Shown one piece after another: positions 1 to 7,168 of a stretch of DNA of 10,612 nucleotides; the stretch's first letter is position 1; every line of letters starts with the position of its first letter. This DNA is from Sulfurimonadaceae bacterium (GTDB lineage: Bacteria; Campylobacterota; Campylobacteria; Campylobacterales; Sulfurimonadaceae), in the NCBI GenBank assembly GCA_028685945.1, contig JAQUCZ010000018.1:1-10612 (forward strand), given 5' to 3'. The position numbers and the translations under genes are program-made. The notes beneath the pieces are model-generated. The model was given only the letters and a program-made list of their open reading frames with translations, made no database searches and was not told the origin of the DNA.

Positions 1-3000
1 ATCTTGTCGGCATACGCTTTTGCGACACCCGCCGCAATCGTACCCACTCCCAAAGCCGAAACAAGTTTCACCGAAACCGTGGCATGTGGATTGACCTGTT
101 TCATATCGAAAATAAGCTGTGCCAAATCCTCGATCGAGTAGATGTCGTGGTGCGGCGGCGGTGAAATAAGAGTAACACCCGGTACCGTATGACGCAGTTT
201 TCCGATAAGCGCGGTTACTTTATGCCCCGGAAGTTGTCCCCCCTCACCCGGTTTTGCACCTTGGGCTACTTTGATCTGAATCTCCTCTGCCGAACGCAAA
301 TAGGCAGGGGTAACGCCGAAACGTCCCGAAGCAACCTGTTTGATTTTAGAGTTTCTCTCGTTACCGAAACGCTCGGAATCTTCTCCACCCTCACCCGAGT
401 TGGATTGCCCCCCTAAACGGTTCATCGCAACCGCCAACGTCTCGTGCGCCTCGGGGCTGATAGAACCAAGACTCATCGCAGCCGTAGCAAAACGCTTAAA
501 GATCGCCTCTTTAGGTTCTACTTCGGAGATATCGATCGGTTTTCTGTCCGATTTGAGTTCAAAGAAATCGCGGATAAATTTGAGTCCGCGTTTGTTGACG
601 ATGCTTTTGAGTTTTTCAAAATCTTTTTTCTCGCCGCTTCTTGAGAACGCGTGGATGGCATGTATCACGTCGGGAGCGAAATCGTGGTGTTCCCCTCCGT
701 TGTAAAACTTGTAATACCCTCCGATGTTAAGAGGGAATACTTTGTTAAACCCGTCTTCGCTAAACGCCGCTTTATGGAATTTTGTAATACGCTCGTCGAT
801 ATCGCTGTAGCAAAGTCCGCTAAGCGCACAATGGGAGCTTTCAAAACACTCGCCGACCACTTTTTTGCTCAGACCCATAACGTCAAAGAGTCCCGAATTG
901 CGGTACGAAGCGATCGTAGCGATCCCCATTTTCGACATAATTTTCAAAAGTCCGCTGTTGAGTGCGGTATGGACTTGTTTCAACGCTTCGTTGCAGTCGA
1001 TTTTTACTACTTTTGAAGTTTGCACCTGCTCGACCACCGTTGCAAACAAAAGGTTCGGATACACAGCACTCGCACCGTACCCCAAAAGAACCGCAACGCC
1101 ATGGGAGTCAAACACCTCTCCCGTTACACACACCATCGAAACCAAATGGCGCACTTTTGCAGCTAAGAGCGCAAAATTTAAGCGCCCCACTACCATTGCC
1201 ATAGGGATAACTTTTTTGGTTTTGGAGAATTCGTAATCGTCAAGAATTACGACGCGTACCCCTTGATTTTTTACGGCATCGACCACTTTTGCGACAAGAG
1301 CGCTCAAAGAGCTTTCAAGGTCGGCACTATATGCCGTCGAAAATGTCTCGTTACGGTAAAACGACTGGTAGCGCGGCGATTTCGGGTCTCCGAACGACTT
1401 GAGCACTTTGAGTTTTTCAAGCGTTATAATCGGCGAAATCGATTTAAGACGGTGCGCATGCGACGGAATTTCGTCTAGCATGTTGTGTACTTCACCGAAC
1501 CCCGTGTTTAAGCTCATAACAACTTTTTCGCGGATCGGGTCGATCGGCGGGTTGGTTACTTGTGCAAACTTTTGTTTGAAAAAGTCCGAAAAAGAGCGTT
1601 GCTTATCGGAAAATGCCGCAAGAGGGGTATCGTCCCCCATAGAACCGACCGCTTCTTTGCCCTCTTTGAGCATCGGTTCGATCACCTGCTCTTTAACCTC
1701 GTGGGTAAAATTGAAGAATCTTTGTCTTTGCAGCAACTCCTCTTTTTTAAATTCACAATTGGAGCGGTACGGCTCTTCGATATGCTCTTGAAGGTAGATC
1801 ATATGCTCGTTTAGCCATTTCATGTACGGATTGGAGCTTTTGAGATAATCGTCTATCTGATCGCTTTTTAAGATTTTGCCGAATTTTAGATCGAGTCCGA
1901 GCATCTCTCCCGACTGCAGACGTCCGCGCTCTTTGATATTTTCTTCGGGGATATCGACGACGCCGTATTCGCTGGCGATAAGAAGCGTATCGTCGTGCGT
2001 AATAATATATTTCGATGGACGCAGACCGTTTCTATCGAGTACACACCCTACATAACGCCCATCCGTTACCGAGAATGCCGCAGGTCCGTCCCATGCCTCA
2101 AACACCGTCGAATGGTACTCGTAAAACGCACGAAGTTCGGGATCCATATGGGGTGCATTTTGCCACGCCGAAGGGATCACGGCGCGCACCGCTTTGAAAA
2201 AGTCCATCCCGTTGATGATCAAAAACTCAAAAAAGTTGTCCGCACTTGCACTGTCCGAAGCGTTTACTTGTAAAATAGGGAGGATTCTTTGGATCTCTTC
2301 GGGGGTAAACACCTCGCTTTTGATCGATTCCGATTTGATTGCTACGTTGATGCGGTTCCCTTCAACCGAGTTGATCTCCCCGTTGTGTGCCACGGCGCGA
2401 AACGGCTGTGCCAAACGCCATTCGGGAAGGGTATTGGTAGAGAATCTTTGGTGAAAGAGCGCAAAAGAGATTTTGAAGTTTTCGTTTTGCAAATCTTTAT
2501 AAAACTCTTTGATATGCGTAGGCATCACGAGCCCTTTGTACGAAAGCACTTTGGAACTCATAGAAGCGATATAAAAATCTTTGTCGTGAACGAGTTTATG
2601 TTCGGTCTCTTTGCGCGAGAGGTACAAAAGCGCATCGAAACGGTTGGTTGCCATAATAGAGTTGGGGATAATAAAAAGCTGCACGATGCTCGGCAAAGAG
2701 GCTATCGCCTGATCTCCGAGCGCGTTGATGTCGATCGGCACGTCGCGGCGCAATACCACTTTAAGGTCGTTGCCCAAACACACCTCTTCAAGCACGTCAA
2801 GATGTTTTTTATCTTTTGTAAAGACACATGCCACGGCAAACTGTTTTGAGAGTTCCACCCCTTGTTTGAGTGCTTCGGCACGCACGAAATCTTCGGGCAT
2901 AGAAAGAAGCAAACCGCTCCCGTCTCCCGTTTTCCCGTCTGCGGCGATCGCACCGCGGTGCATCATACGCTCGAGTGCCGTTACCGCATCGTCCAATACT

Positions 3001-3089
3001 TTGTGGGATGCTTTATTTTTGATATTGGCGATGAGACCAAAACCGCAGTTATCTTTAAACGATCGTAATAAATCATGATGTGCAACCAT
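1..3089 (-). CDS. gltB: Glutamate synthase (GOGAT) large subunit, 3' end beyond window
   Basis: Makes glutamate from glutamine and 2-oxoglutarate together with the small subunit GltD, in the cytoplasm. About 1029 codons are present from the ATG at 3089; the family is usually near 1,450-1,500 residues, so roughly the last third (the rest of the FMN domain, the 3Fe-4S cysteines and the beta-helix) lies beyond position 1. The N-terminus shows a 14-residue propeptide followed by C-G-F-G, with Cys15 the expected class II amidotransferase nucleophile freed by processing. The FMN-domain region contains G-Q-S-N-S-G-E-G-G-E-D, and the last visible residues are G-V-G-T-I-A-A-G-V-A-K-A-Y-A-D, a family hallmark. 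A strong AAGGAG (3100-3095) five bases ahead of the ATG fixes the start. I read positions 1-1500 codon by codon and found no stop; the frame also agrees at both ends. gltD probably follows off the left edge (inference). Confidence 0.96.
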   Translation of the reverse strand, partial: MVAHHDLLRSFKDNCGFGLIANIKNKASHKVLDDAVTALERMMHRGAIAADGKTGDGSGLLLSMPEDFVRAEALKQGVELSKQFAVACVFTKDKKHLDVLEEVCLGNDLKVVLRRDVPIDINALGDQAIASLPSIVQLFIIPNSIMATNRFDALLYLSRKETEHKLVHDKDFYIASMSSKVLSYKGLVMPTHIKEFYKDLQNENFKISFALFHQRFSTNTLPEWRLAQPFRAVAHNGEINSVEGNRINVAIKSESIKSEVFTPEEIQRILPILQVNASDSASADNFFEFLIINGMDFFKAVRAVIPSAWQNAPHMDPELRAFYEYHSTVFEAWDGPAAFSVTDGRYVGCVLDRNGLRPSKYIITHDDTLLIASEYGVVDIPEENIKERGRLQSGEMLGLDLKFGKILKSDQIDDYLKSSNPYMKWLNEHMIYLQEHIEEPYRSNCEFKKEELLQRQRFFNFTHEVKEQVIEPMLKEGKEAVGSMGDDTPLAAFSDKQRSFSDFFKQKFAQVTNPPIDPIREKVVMSLNTGFGEVHNMLDEIPSHAHRLKSISPIITLEKLKVLKSFGDPKSPRYQSFYRNETFSTAYSADLESSLSALVAKVVDAVKNQGVRVVILDDYEFSKTKKVIPMAMVVGRLNFALLAAKVRHLVSMVCVTGEVFDSHGVAVLLGYGASAVYPNLLFATVVEQVQTSKVVKIDCNEALKQVHTALNSGLLKIMSKMGIATIASYRNSGLFDVMGLSKKVVGECFESSHCALSGLCYSDIDERITKFHKAAFSEDGFNKVFPLNIGGYYKFYNGGEHHDFAPDVIHAIHAFSRSGEKKDFEKLKSIVNKRGLKFIRDFFELKSDRKPIDISEVEPKEAIFKRFATAAMSLGSISPEAHETLAVAMNRLGGQSNSGEGGEDSERFGNERNSKIKQVASGRFGVTPAYLRSAEEIQIKVAQGAKPGEGGQLPGHKVTALIGKLRHTVPGVTLISPPPHHDIYSIEDLAQLIFDMKQVNPHATVSVKLVSALGVGTIAAGVAKAYADK

Positions 3090-3114
3090 TTTCGCTCCTT
3101 CATTTTCTCAATAG

Positions 3115-3134
3115 AGTATGATGAAAATCATGCT
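3115..3134. repeat. Imperfect inverted repeat in the gltB leader
   Basis: AGTATGAT and ATCATGCT are complementary apart from one position and flank a GAAA spacer. The dyad lies 26-45 bases upstream of the gltB start. It could be an operator or a small hairpin in the leader mRNA. I do not recognise it as the box of a named regulator. Confidence 0.4.
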
Positions 3135-3174
3135 ACTATTTTGATCCTCCGATTCTTTTTTCAAAAACCGAAGG

Positions 3175-3199
3175 AAATTTCATCTATTTTTTGAAATTT
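3175..3199. repeat. Perfect 8-bp inverted repeat upstream of gltB
   Basis: AAATTTCA (3175-3182) and TGAAATTT (3192-3199) are exact reverse complements separated by nine bases. It lies between the putative -10 at 3247-3254 and gltB, so it would be in the gltB leader if that promoter is used. Its A/T richness makes a chance match more likely than for a mixed-base repeat. A regulator site is possible but unproven. Confidence 0.4.
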
Positions 3200-3246
3200 A
3201 ATCTCTTTTTAAACAAAGATAGCTTATTTAGAGAAAAAGTATGTGG

Positions 3247-3254
3247 ATTATAAT
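3247..3254. promoter_or_regulatory. Palindromic -10 element, candidate bidirectional promoter for gltB and recO
   Basis: ATTATAAT is its own reverse complement, so a consensus TATAAT can be read on the plus strand (3249-3254, toward recO) and on the minus strand (3252-3247, toward gltB). No good -35 hexamer is visible on either side, which is normal for Campylobacterota sigma-70 promoters that rely on the -10 and upstream A/T tracts. Starts from here would give leaders of roughly 80 bases for recO and 150 for gltB. A second TATATAA (3277-3283) is an alternative for recO. Confidence 0.4.
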
Positions 3255-3340
3255 ATTTCAATCTTTAAAAGTTCATTATATAAGCAAAATTTGAACAAAT
3301 TTATTTTTTCGTGAGTCATTAAGAAGCAGGTAAAAGCAGA

Positions 3341-3958
3341 ATGCAAGGGTTTATCGTCAATCTCAATAAAGTAAAAGAGGAAGACTTAATCGTCACCATA
3401 GTATCAAGGAGTAGCTTAGATACTCTTTATAGATTTTACGGTGCGCGCCACGGCGTCATCAATATCGGGTTTAAAATAGACTACGAAAAAGAATCTTCGG
3501 GCAAATCGACTATCGGTCGCCTTAAAGACGTGATCCATATCGGGTATAAATGGATCAACGACTATAAACTATTGAGACTTTGGCAGGATTTTAGCGCGCT
3601 TTTTTACAAGCACCTCAAAGAGCTTGAGGAGCTTGATAGTTTTTATTTCGATCTTTTGGAAGAAGCTTCTCTGCGTTGGGGGAAGCAAAATCCCAAACGG
3701 GTGGCTATCGAGTCGTACGTCAAGCTTCTCGAACATGAGGGGCGGCTGCATAAAGAGACATTTTGTTTTTTATGTTCCCAAAAACTTGAGAACGAAATCT
3801 CTTTTATCCGTGCATATCTTCCGACACATCCGCGGTGTGCACGCGACATAGCTTTTAATAAAAAAGGTATCGAGGAGCTTTTTACAAACCGATCCACCCT
3901 TTTTTTTAGCGATAAAGAGGTGGAACGTCTTTGGCAGATTTTGTTGGAGGGGCTTTAA
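3341..3958 (+). CDS. recO: Recombination mediator RecO, short epsilon-type
   Basis: RecO acts with RecR to load RecA on SSB-coated single-stranded DNA in gap repair, and it anneals complementary strands. The 205-residue product opens with M-Q-G-F-I-V and carries the L-Y-R-F-Y-G-A-R-H segment (residues 29-37), which I recognise from Campylobacter-type RecO proteins. It is shorter than the roughly 240 residues of E. coli RecO, as is normal in this group. A possible zinc site is formed by Cys142, Cys145, His163 and Cys166. The N-terminal part should be the OB fold, and the rest is mostly helical. The gene stands alone, divergent from gltB and convergent with the minus-strand gene that ends 24 bases later. 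The ribosome binding site is weak. Confidence 0.85.
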   Translation: MQGFIVNLNKVKEEDLIVTIVSRSSLDTLYRFYGARHGVINIGFKIDYEKESSGKSTIGRLKDVIHIGYKWINDYKLLRLWQDFSALFYKHLKELEELDSFYFDLLEEASLRWGKQNPKRVAIESYVKLLEHEGRLHKETFCFLCSQKLENEISFIRAYLPTHPRCARDIAFNKKGIEELFTNRSTLFFSDKEVERLWQILLEGL

Positions 3959-3982
3959 AAAACTCTTGGCATGTAAAAAAAT

Positions 3983-4420
3983 CTATGCAAGAAGCTCTTG
4001 AAGATAAAGCTTGGAGTTGGTGGGCATAGAGAGCAAGCCCGAGAGCGTTTTGCTTGCCGAAGCGGAATCCTCCTGCATTTGGGTAGCAAACTCTTTTTTC
4101 ATCTCCGCAAAAAGTTCGAGCCGATAGCTTTCGGTAAGATTTTTTATTTTTGCAATCGAAGCGGGCGCATACCCCATCTGTTCCAAAAGACGCATCTCAA
4201 ACTCTTTTACCATCTTTACGATTTTTTCGGTGCTCAGTTCTGCGGAACTCTCCTCTTGCGTCCGATTCGTTTCCTCTTTTTCTAAAGTTTTTGCTGCTTG
4301 AAGCGGCTGCATCGTGTCGTTTTGGGGTATTGCCACGTCGTTTTGCGATTCGTTTTTTTGTTTGTTTTGAAATAAAGTGCTCTCATACAATCCCGAAGTA
4401 TGGGTTGCGCCTACCGTCAT
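3983..4420 (-). CDS. Conserved-looking hypothetical protein, 145 residues
   Basis: I do not recognise this protein. Residues 1-60 are low-complexity, rich in Gln, Asn, Glu, Ser and Thr, and likely disordered. Residues 63-125 look helical and charged (S-T-E-K-I-V-K-M-V-K-E-F-E, then M-K-K-E-F-A-T-Q-M), suggesting a coiled coil or short helical bundle. There is no signal peptide, membrane segment or cysteine. An AAGGG-A-TAGGC stretch directly before the ATG at 4420 supports the start. The gene is divergent from zupT, whose start is 96 bases away, and convergent with recO. That it is real rather than spurious rests on the ribosome binding site, the well-filled gap between neighbours, and typical codon use. 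Confidence 0.65.
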   Translation of the reverse strand: MTVGATHTSGLYESTLFQNKQKNESQNDVAIPQNDTMQPLQAAKTLEKEETNRTQEESSAELSTEKIVKMVKEFEMRLLEQMGYAPASIAKIKNLTESYRLELFAEMKKEFATQMQEDSASASKTLSGLLSMPTNSKLYLQELLA

Positions 4421-4504
4421 GCCTATCCCTTTTGGCTGTTTTTCTTCCGATTTAGCACGATCTATTCCATATTTATACTCAGTTTCCTTTTAGAGAGAAA
4501 AAAC

Positions 4505-4510
4505 TACAAT
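4505..4510 (+). promoter_or_regulatory. Candidate -10 for zupT, positioned for a leaderless transcript
   Basis: TACAAT lies six bases ahead of the zupT ATG at 4517. With usual -10 to +1 spacing, transcription would start at or next to the A of the ATG. No Shine-Dalgarno sequence is present between this element and the ATG; the nearest purine-rich run is at about 4494-4504. The upstream flank is A/T-rich. Confidence 0.35.
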
Positions 4511-4516
4511 CTAGCC

Positions 4517-5365
4517 ATGAATGATTTAACATTTGAAACTTACCTTTTTGCATTTGCTCTTACCCTTTTTGCAGGGCTTTCCACCTCGATCGGTGCCGTG
4601 ATCGCTTTTTTTTCCAAAACCAAAAACACCCTTTTTCTCTCTATGGGGCTCGGGTTTTCCGCAGGGGTGATGGTGTATGTCTCGTTTGTAGAGATTTTAT
4701 TCAAATCCAAAGACTCCTTTATAACCCTTACGAACGATCCTTTTAAAGGGGAGCTTTTTGCTTTGCTTGCATTTTTTTGCGGCATAGCCCTGAGTGCGCT
4801 GATCGATCGCCTCGTGCCCCAAGACGTCAACCCCCACGAACCAAAAACCCAAAACCAGCTCCAAGAGCTTAAACCCTCTAACGACAGTTCCTTTTTACAT
4901 GCCTCGTCACTGCGTCGTACTGGTATTTTTACCGCTCTTGCCATCGGAATACACAATTTTCCCGAAGGGTTTGCTACCTTTGTTGCCGCACTCGACAATC
5001 CGACCATCGGAATTAGCATCGCCGTAGCGATCGCTTTACACAACATCCCCGAAGGGATGGCGGTTTCTCTGCCGATCTACCATGCCACGGGGGATAAAAA
5101 AAGTGCCTTTTGGTACGCAACCCTTTCGGGCTTTGCAGAACCTATCGGCGCGCTTTTGGGATTTTTTCTGCTGCTTCCGTTTATGGGGGAAGCAACCTTG
5201 GGGATCACCTTCGGAATGGTAGCGGGGATTATGATCTATATCAGTTTTGACGAGCTTTTGCCTGCGGCAAGGGTTTACGGCAACGCCCACACCACCATAG
5301 GCGGGATCACCCTTGGCATGTTGGTGATGGCGGCAAGCCTTTTGGGACTTAAATTTTTCGCTTAA
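4517..5365 (+). CDS. zupT: ZIP-family divalent metal transporter, ZupT type
   Basis: Inner-membrane importer of zinc and other divalent metals. The 282-residue product has about eight hydrophobic segments, with the two metal-site signatures H-N-F-P-E-G (146-151) and H-N-I-P-E-G (175-180) in the central helices, as in E. coli ZupT (257 residues). The extra length is mainly a polar loop at about residues 100-135, rich in Gln, Pro, Asn and His, between helices three and four. The chosen start gives a normal N-terminus that enters the first helix (Y-L-F-A-F-A-L-T-L-F-A-G). An in-frame ATG at 4400 would add 39 residues but overlaps the divergent gene. The 3' end faces the response regulator; that gene's off-frame tail reaches 4 bases into this gene's end. 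Confidence 0.92.
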   Translation: MNDLTFETYLFAFALTLFAGLSTSIGAVIAFFSKTKNTLFLSMGLGFSAGVMVYVSFVEILFKSKDSFITLTNDPFKGELFALLAFFCGIALSALIDRLVPQDVNPHEPKTQNQLQELKPSNDSSFLHASSLRRTGIFTALAIGIHNFPEGFATFVAALDNPTIGISIAVAIALHNIPEGMAVSLPIYHATGDKKSAFWYATLSGFAEPIGALLGFFLLLPFMGEATLGITFGMVAGIMIYISFDELLPAARVYGNAHTTIGGITLGMLVMAASLLGLKFFA

Positions 5366-5486
5366 AAAAACTCTATATCCTCTTCGGGCATTTCGGCTTG
5401 GGTGAGGCTTAGTTCCAGTTGCAGACACGAGCTAAAGAGCGAAGCGTCGAGATAGTGGATATCTTGCGCAATTTTGTCTTGAAAAA
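5362..5486 (-). other. Frameshifted C-terminal tail of the response regulator
   Basis: From the T5 run at 5486-5482 (minus strand) the next frame reads on without a stop to TAA at 5364-5362 and gives about 39 residues starting Q-D-K-I-A-Q-D-I-H-Y-L-D and ending E-E-D-I-E-F-F. This looks like genuine protein: helical, acidic and continuous with the preceding helix. The annotated frame instead ends in a short Arg-rich tail. Removing one T gives Y-F-Q-D-K and a 444-residue protein. Confidence 0.7.
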
Positions 5487-6697
5487 TAGTCGTGCGCCAA
5501 CTCGTCAAACTCCTGCATCAGCTTGATCGTATGGGCATACTTCTCAAGCAGCATCGTGATCTCCAAAAGATTCGCCCGCGAAGACTCTTCGCAAAAAATC
5601 TCGAAACGTTCGCGCATCTCCAAAAGCAGATCTTTAAGCTCGTGCACCGTCTCATCCATAGAAGCAACAAACTCTTTGGCACTCACGGGTTCGAGATGGC
5701 TTTTACGTAAAAGCGCTATCTCTTCGTAGTCGCATTTTCTCTGCGCCTCTTTTTTCGAAGGCAACTCTTGCATCTCTTTTGGCACTTCGGCTCGCGGTTG
5801 CGGCGGCGGTGTTTTCTTTTTGTACTTGGTTGTGATGATAAAATCTTCCAAACGCTGCGAATAGTTTTCTATTTTAAGCCTTTGGTACTCAAGCATCGTC
5901 ACGTCTTCAAAAAGGTAGATAACACTGGGAAACTCCTCGGTTGCAAAACATATCTCTTTTTGAGACACCTGATAGATTTTACGCCCGTTTTGGTGCAAAG
6001 AGATTCTGTATTTCGTCGTATTCTCCTCTTGGGGCGATGTACCTATAAGGGTGGTTACAAACCCCTCTTTGGAATCAAGGAGCGTATCAAACACAAGCGG
6101 CTTGGCAAGCACCTCCCCCAGTTTTTCCCCCACCATCTGCTCGAACGCTTCGTTGACGTAGCGTACATTCCCCTCTTGCAGCACCAAAAGGGGCGCACTT
6201 AAAATATTCGCCATCTCCGAAAGTACCGCTTGGGTATTTTTTCGTAATTCTTGGGTTTGGAGCTTTTGTCGGTACTCCTCCGCCATTGCGCGGTTTTCAA
6301 GTCGCTGCGCCATCTGTACGAGCGCATCGATCACCGCTTCTATAGAGAGAGGCTTTTTTATGTACTTATCGACGCCGATATCGATCGAATCGATCAGCGA
6401 ATGTTCATCCCCGAATGCCGTTTCGACGATAATGGGCACCTCTTGATCGTTTTGGCGTATCTGCCAGCTCATATCCAGCCCGTTCATATGAGGCATACCG
6501 ATGTCGGTGATGACGATGTCGGGTTTGTTTTGCAAAAACATCTCAAGCCCCTCCATCCCGTCTTGCGCGACATACACCTCTTTACAAAATTTTGCACACA
6601 CTTTGTGCAGCATCTCGCGTATGGGCTCCTCATCCTCTACTAACAAAAGGGTGATTTTGGCGAGGAGTTCCTCCTCTCTTTTGGTTCTTTGTTGCAT
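5432..6697 (-). CDS. Response regulator: receiver-PAS with helical C-terminus, frameshifted near its end
   Basis: Two-component signalling protein of 421 residues as read. The receiver domain (about 14-132) has the acidic pocket E21/D22, phospho-acceptor Asp65 in I-T-D-I-G-M-P, switch Thr93 and Lys115 in K-K-P, so it should be phosphorylatable. A PAS-like domain follows at about 155-270 (V-R-Y-V-N-E-A-F-E-Q-M-V-G), then a Pro/Lys linker (about 293-320) and a helical region from about 333. There is no DNA-binding, GGDEF or kinase domain, so the output is unknown and may be protein-protein. GAGGGG about six bases before the ATG supports the start. The last 16 residues are probably an artefact of a one-base shift at 5482-5486. 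The gene is divergent from the damaged EAL fragment, which begins inside its 5' leader, so its own promoter may have been lost or replaced. Confidence 0.9.
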   Translation of the reverse strand: MQQRTKREEELLAKITLLLVEDEEPIREMLHKVCAKFCKEVYVAQDGMEGLEMFLQNKPDIVITDIGMPHMNGLDMSWQIRQNDQEVPIIVETAFGDEHSLIDSIDIGVDKYIKKPLSIEAVIDALVQMAQRLENRAMAEEYRQKLQTQELRKNTQAVLSEMANILSAPLLVLQEGNVRYVNEAFEQMVGEKLGEVLAKPLVFDTLLDSKEGFVTTLIGTSPQEENTTKYRISLHQNGRKIYQVSQKEICFATEEFPSVIYLFEDVTMLEYQRLKIENYSQRLEDFIITTKYKKKTPPPQPRAEVPKEMQELPSKKEAQRKCDYEEIALLRKSHLEPVSAKEFVASMDETVHELKDLLLEMRERFEIFCEESSRANLLEITMLLEKYAHTIKLMQEFDELAHDYFSRQNCARYPLSRRFAL

Positions 6698-6706
6698 CTT
6701 TACCCC

Positions 6707-7168
6707 TCGTATAAAGATATAGACAACAAAAACTTTCTCCCTTGGATCAAAAGCGAGGCGCTTCGATACGGCGTAGCCAAAAGGCTCATTATCGAGATTG
6801 TCGAATCGGAATATTTGGAGAGCTTCGAGCTGGTGGTGCGTTTTATCAACTCTTTGCGAGAAATAGGCGTGCGCTTTGCGATAGACGATTTTGGAAGTGC
6901 TTATTCCAATTTCACCTATCTGCTTAAACTCAAACCCGATTTTTTAAAAATAGACGGCTCGCTTATCAAAGATATAGACAAAAACAAAGAATCGGTCGCA
7001 ATCGTCAAAGCGATCAACAGTTTTGCGCAAGATTTAAACATCCAAACCATAGCGGAGTTTATCCATTCCAAAGAGGTGTACGACAAAGCACATGCCATAG
7101 GGGTAGATTGCTTTCAGGGCTACTACATCGGAAAACCGACTCCGCAAATCGAGGCTATCTATGTCTAA
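6707..7168 (+). pseudogene. C-terminal half of an EAL-domain c-di-GMP phosphodiesterase
   Basis: Remnant of an EAL domain, which hydrolyses c-di-GMP to pGpG. Still visible are I-I-E-I-V-E-S-E, the metal-site D-D-F-G-S-A-Y-S-N, the F-L-K-I-D segment with its catalytic lysine, T-I-A-E-F-I-H-S-K-E-V, and F-Q-G-Y-Y-I-G-K-P near the end. Missing is the whole N-terminal half, including the E-(A/V/L)-L motif and the early Asn, plus any upstream sensory or GGDEF domain. Homology starts at about S-Y-K-D-I-D, directly against the 5' leader of the divergent response regulator. The only start in frame is a TTG at 6689 inside that other gene, with no ribosome binding site, so activity is not expected. The left boundary is approximate. 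Its stop overlaps the next gene by 8 bases, a sign of an original operon. Confidence 0.85.

Larger units (their letters stand above)
3090..3340. other. Divergent intergenic region between gltB and recO
   Basis: This 251-base stretch has no plausible coding frame and is far more A/T-rich than its neighbours. It contains a palindromic -10 candidate and two inverted repeats (listed separately), and must carry the start signals for both divergent genes. Only weak Shine-Dalgarno-like bases precede recO (AGG at 3328-3330), whereas gltB has a strong one. I see no tRNA or recognisable riboswitch fold. Confidence 0.7.

Noticed and set aside
1..3089. Many plus-strand reading frames of 60-120 codons opposite gltB
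   Set aside because: They are antisense shadows of one continuous, clearly homologous gltB frame and show no domain character.
3964..4000. Terminator hairpin between recO and the minus-strand gene
   Set aside because: The CTTGGCAT/ATGCAAG pairing has a bulge and a long A/T loop, and the CAAGA/TCTTG stem is only 5 bp and six bases away from the T run; neither is convincing.
4400..4516. In-frame upstream ATG for zupT adding 39 hydrophobic residues
   Set aside because: It overlaps the start of the divergent gene, has no ribosome binding site, and the added segment does not belong to the ZIP fold; the ATG at 4517 gives the normal N-terminus.
5478..5490. Programmed frameshifting in the response regulator
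   Set aside because: No slippery heptamer with a downstream stem-loop or stimulatory Shine-Dalgarno is evident; a homopolymer indel is simpler.
6689..6706. TTG at 6689 as a genuine start for the EAL fragment
   Set aside because: It lies inside the first codons of the response regulator on the other strand, lacks a ribosome binding site, and starts mid-domain.
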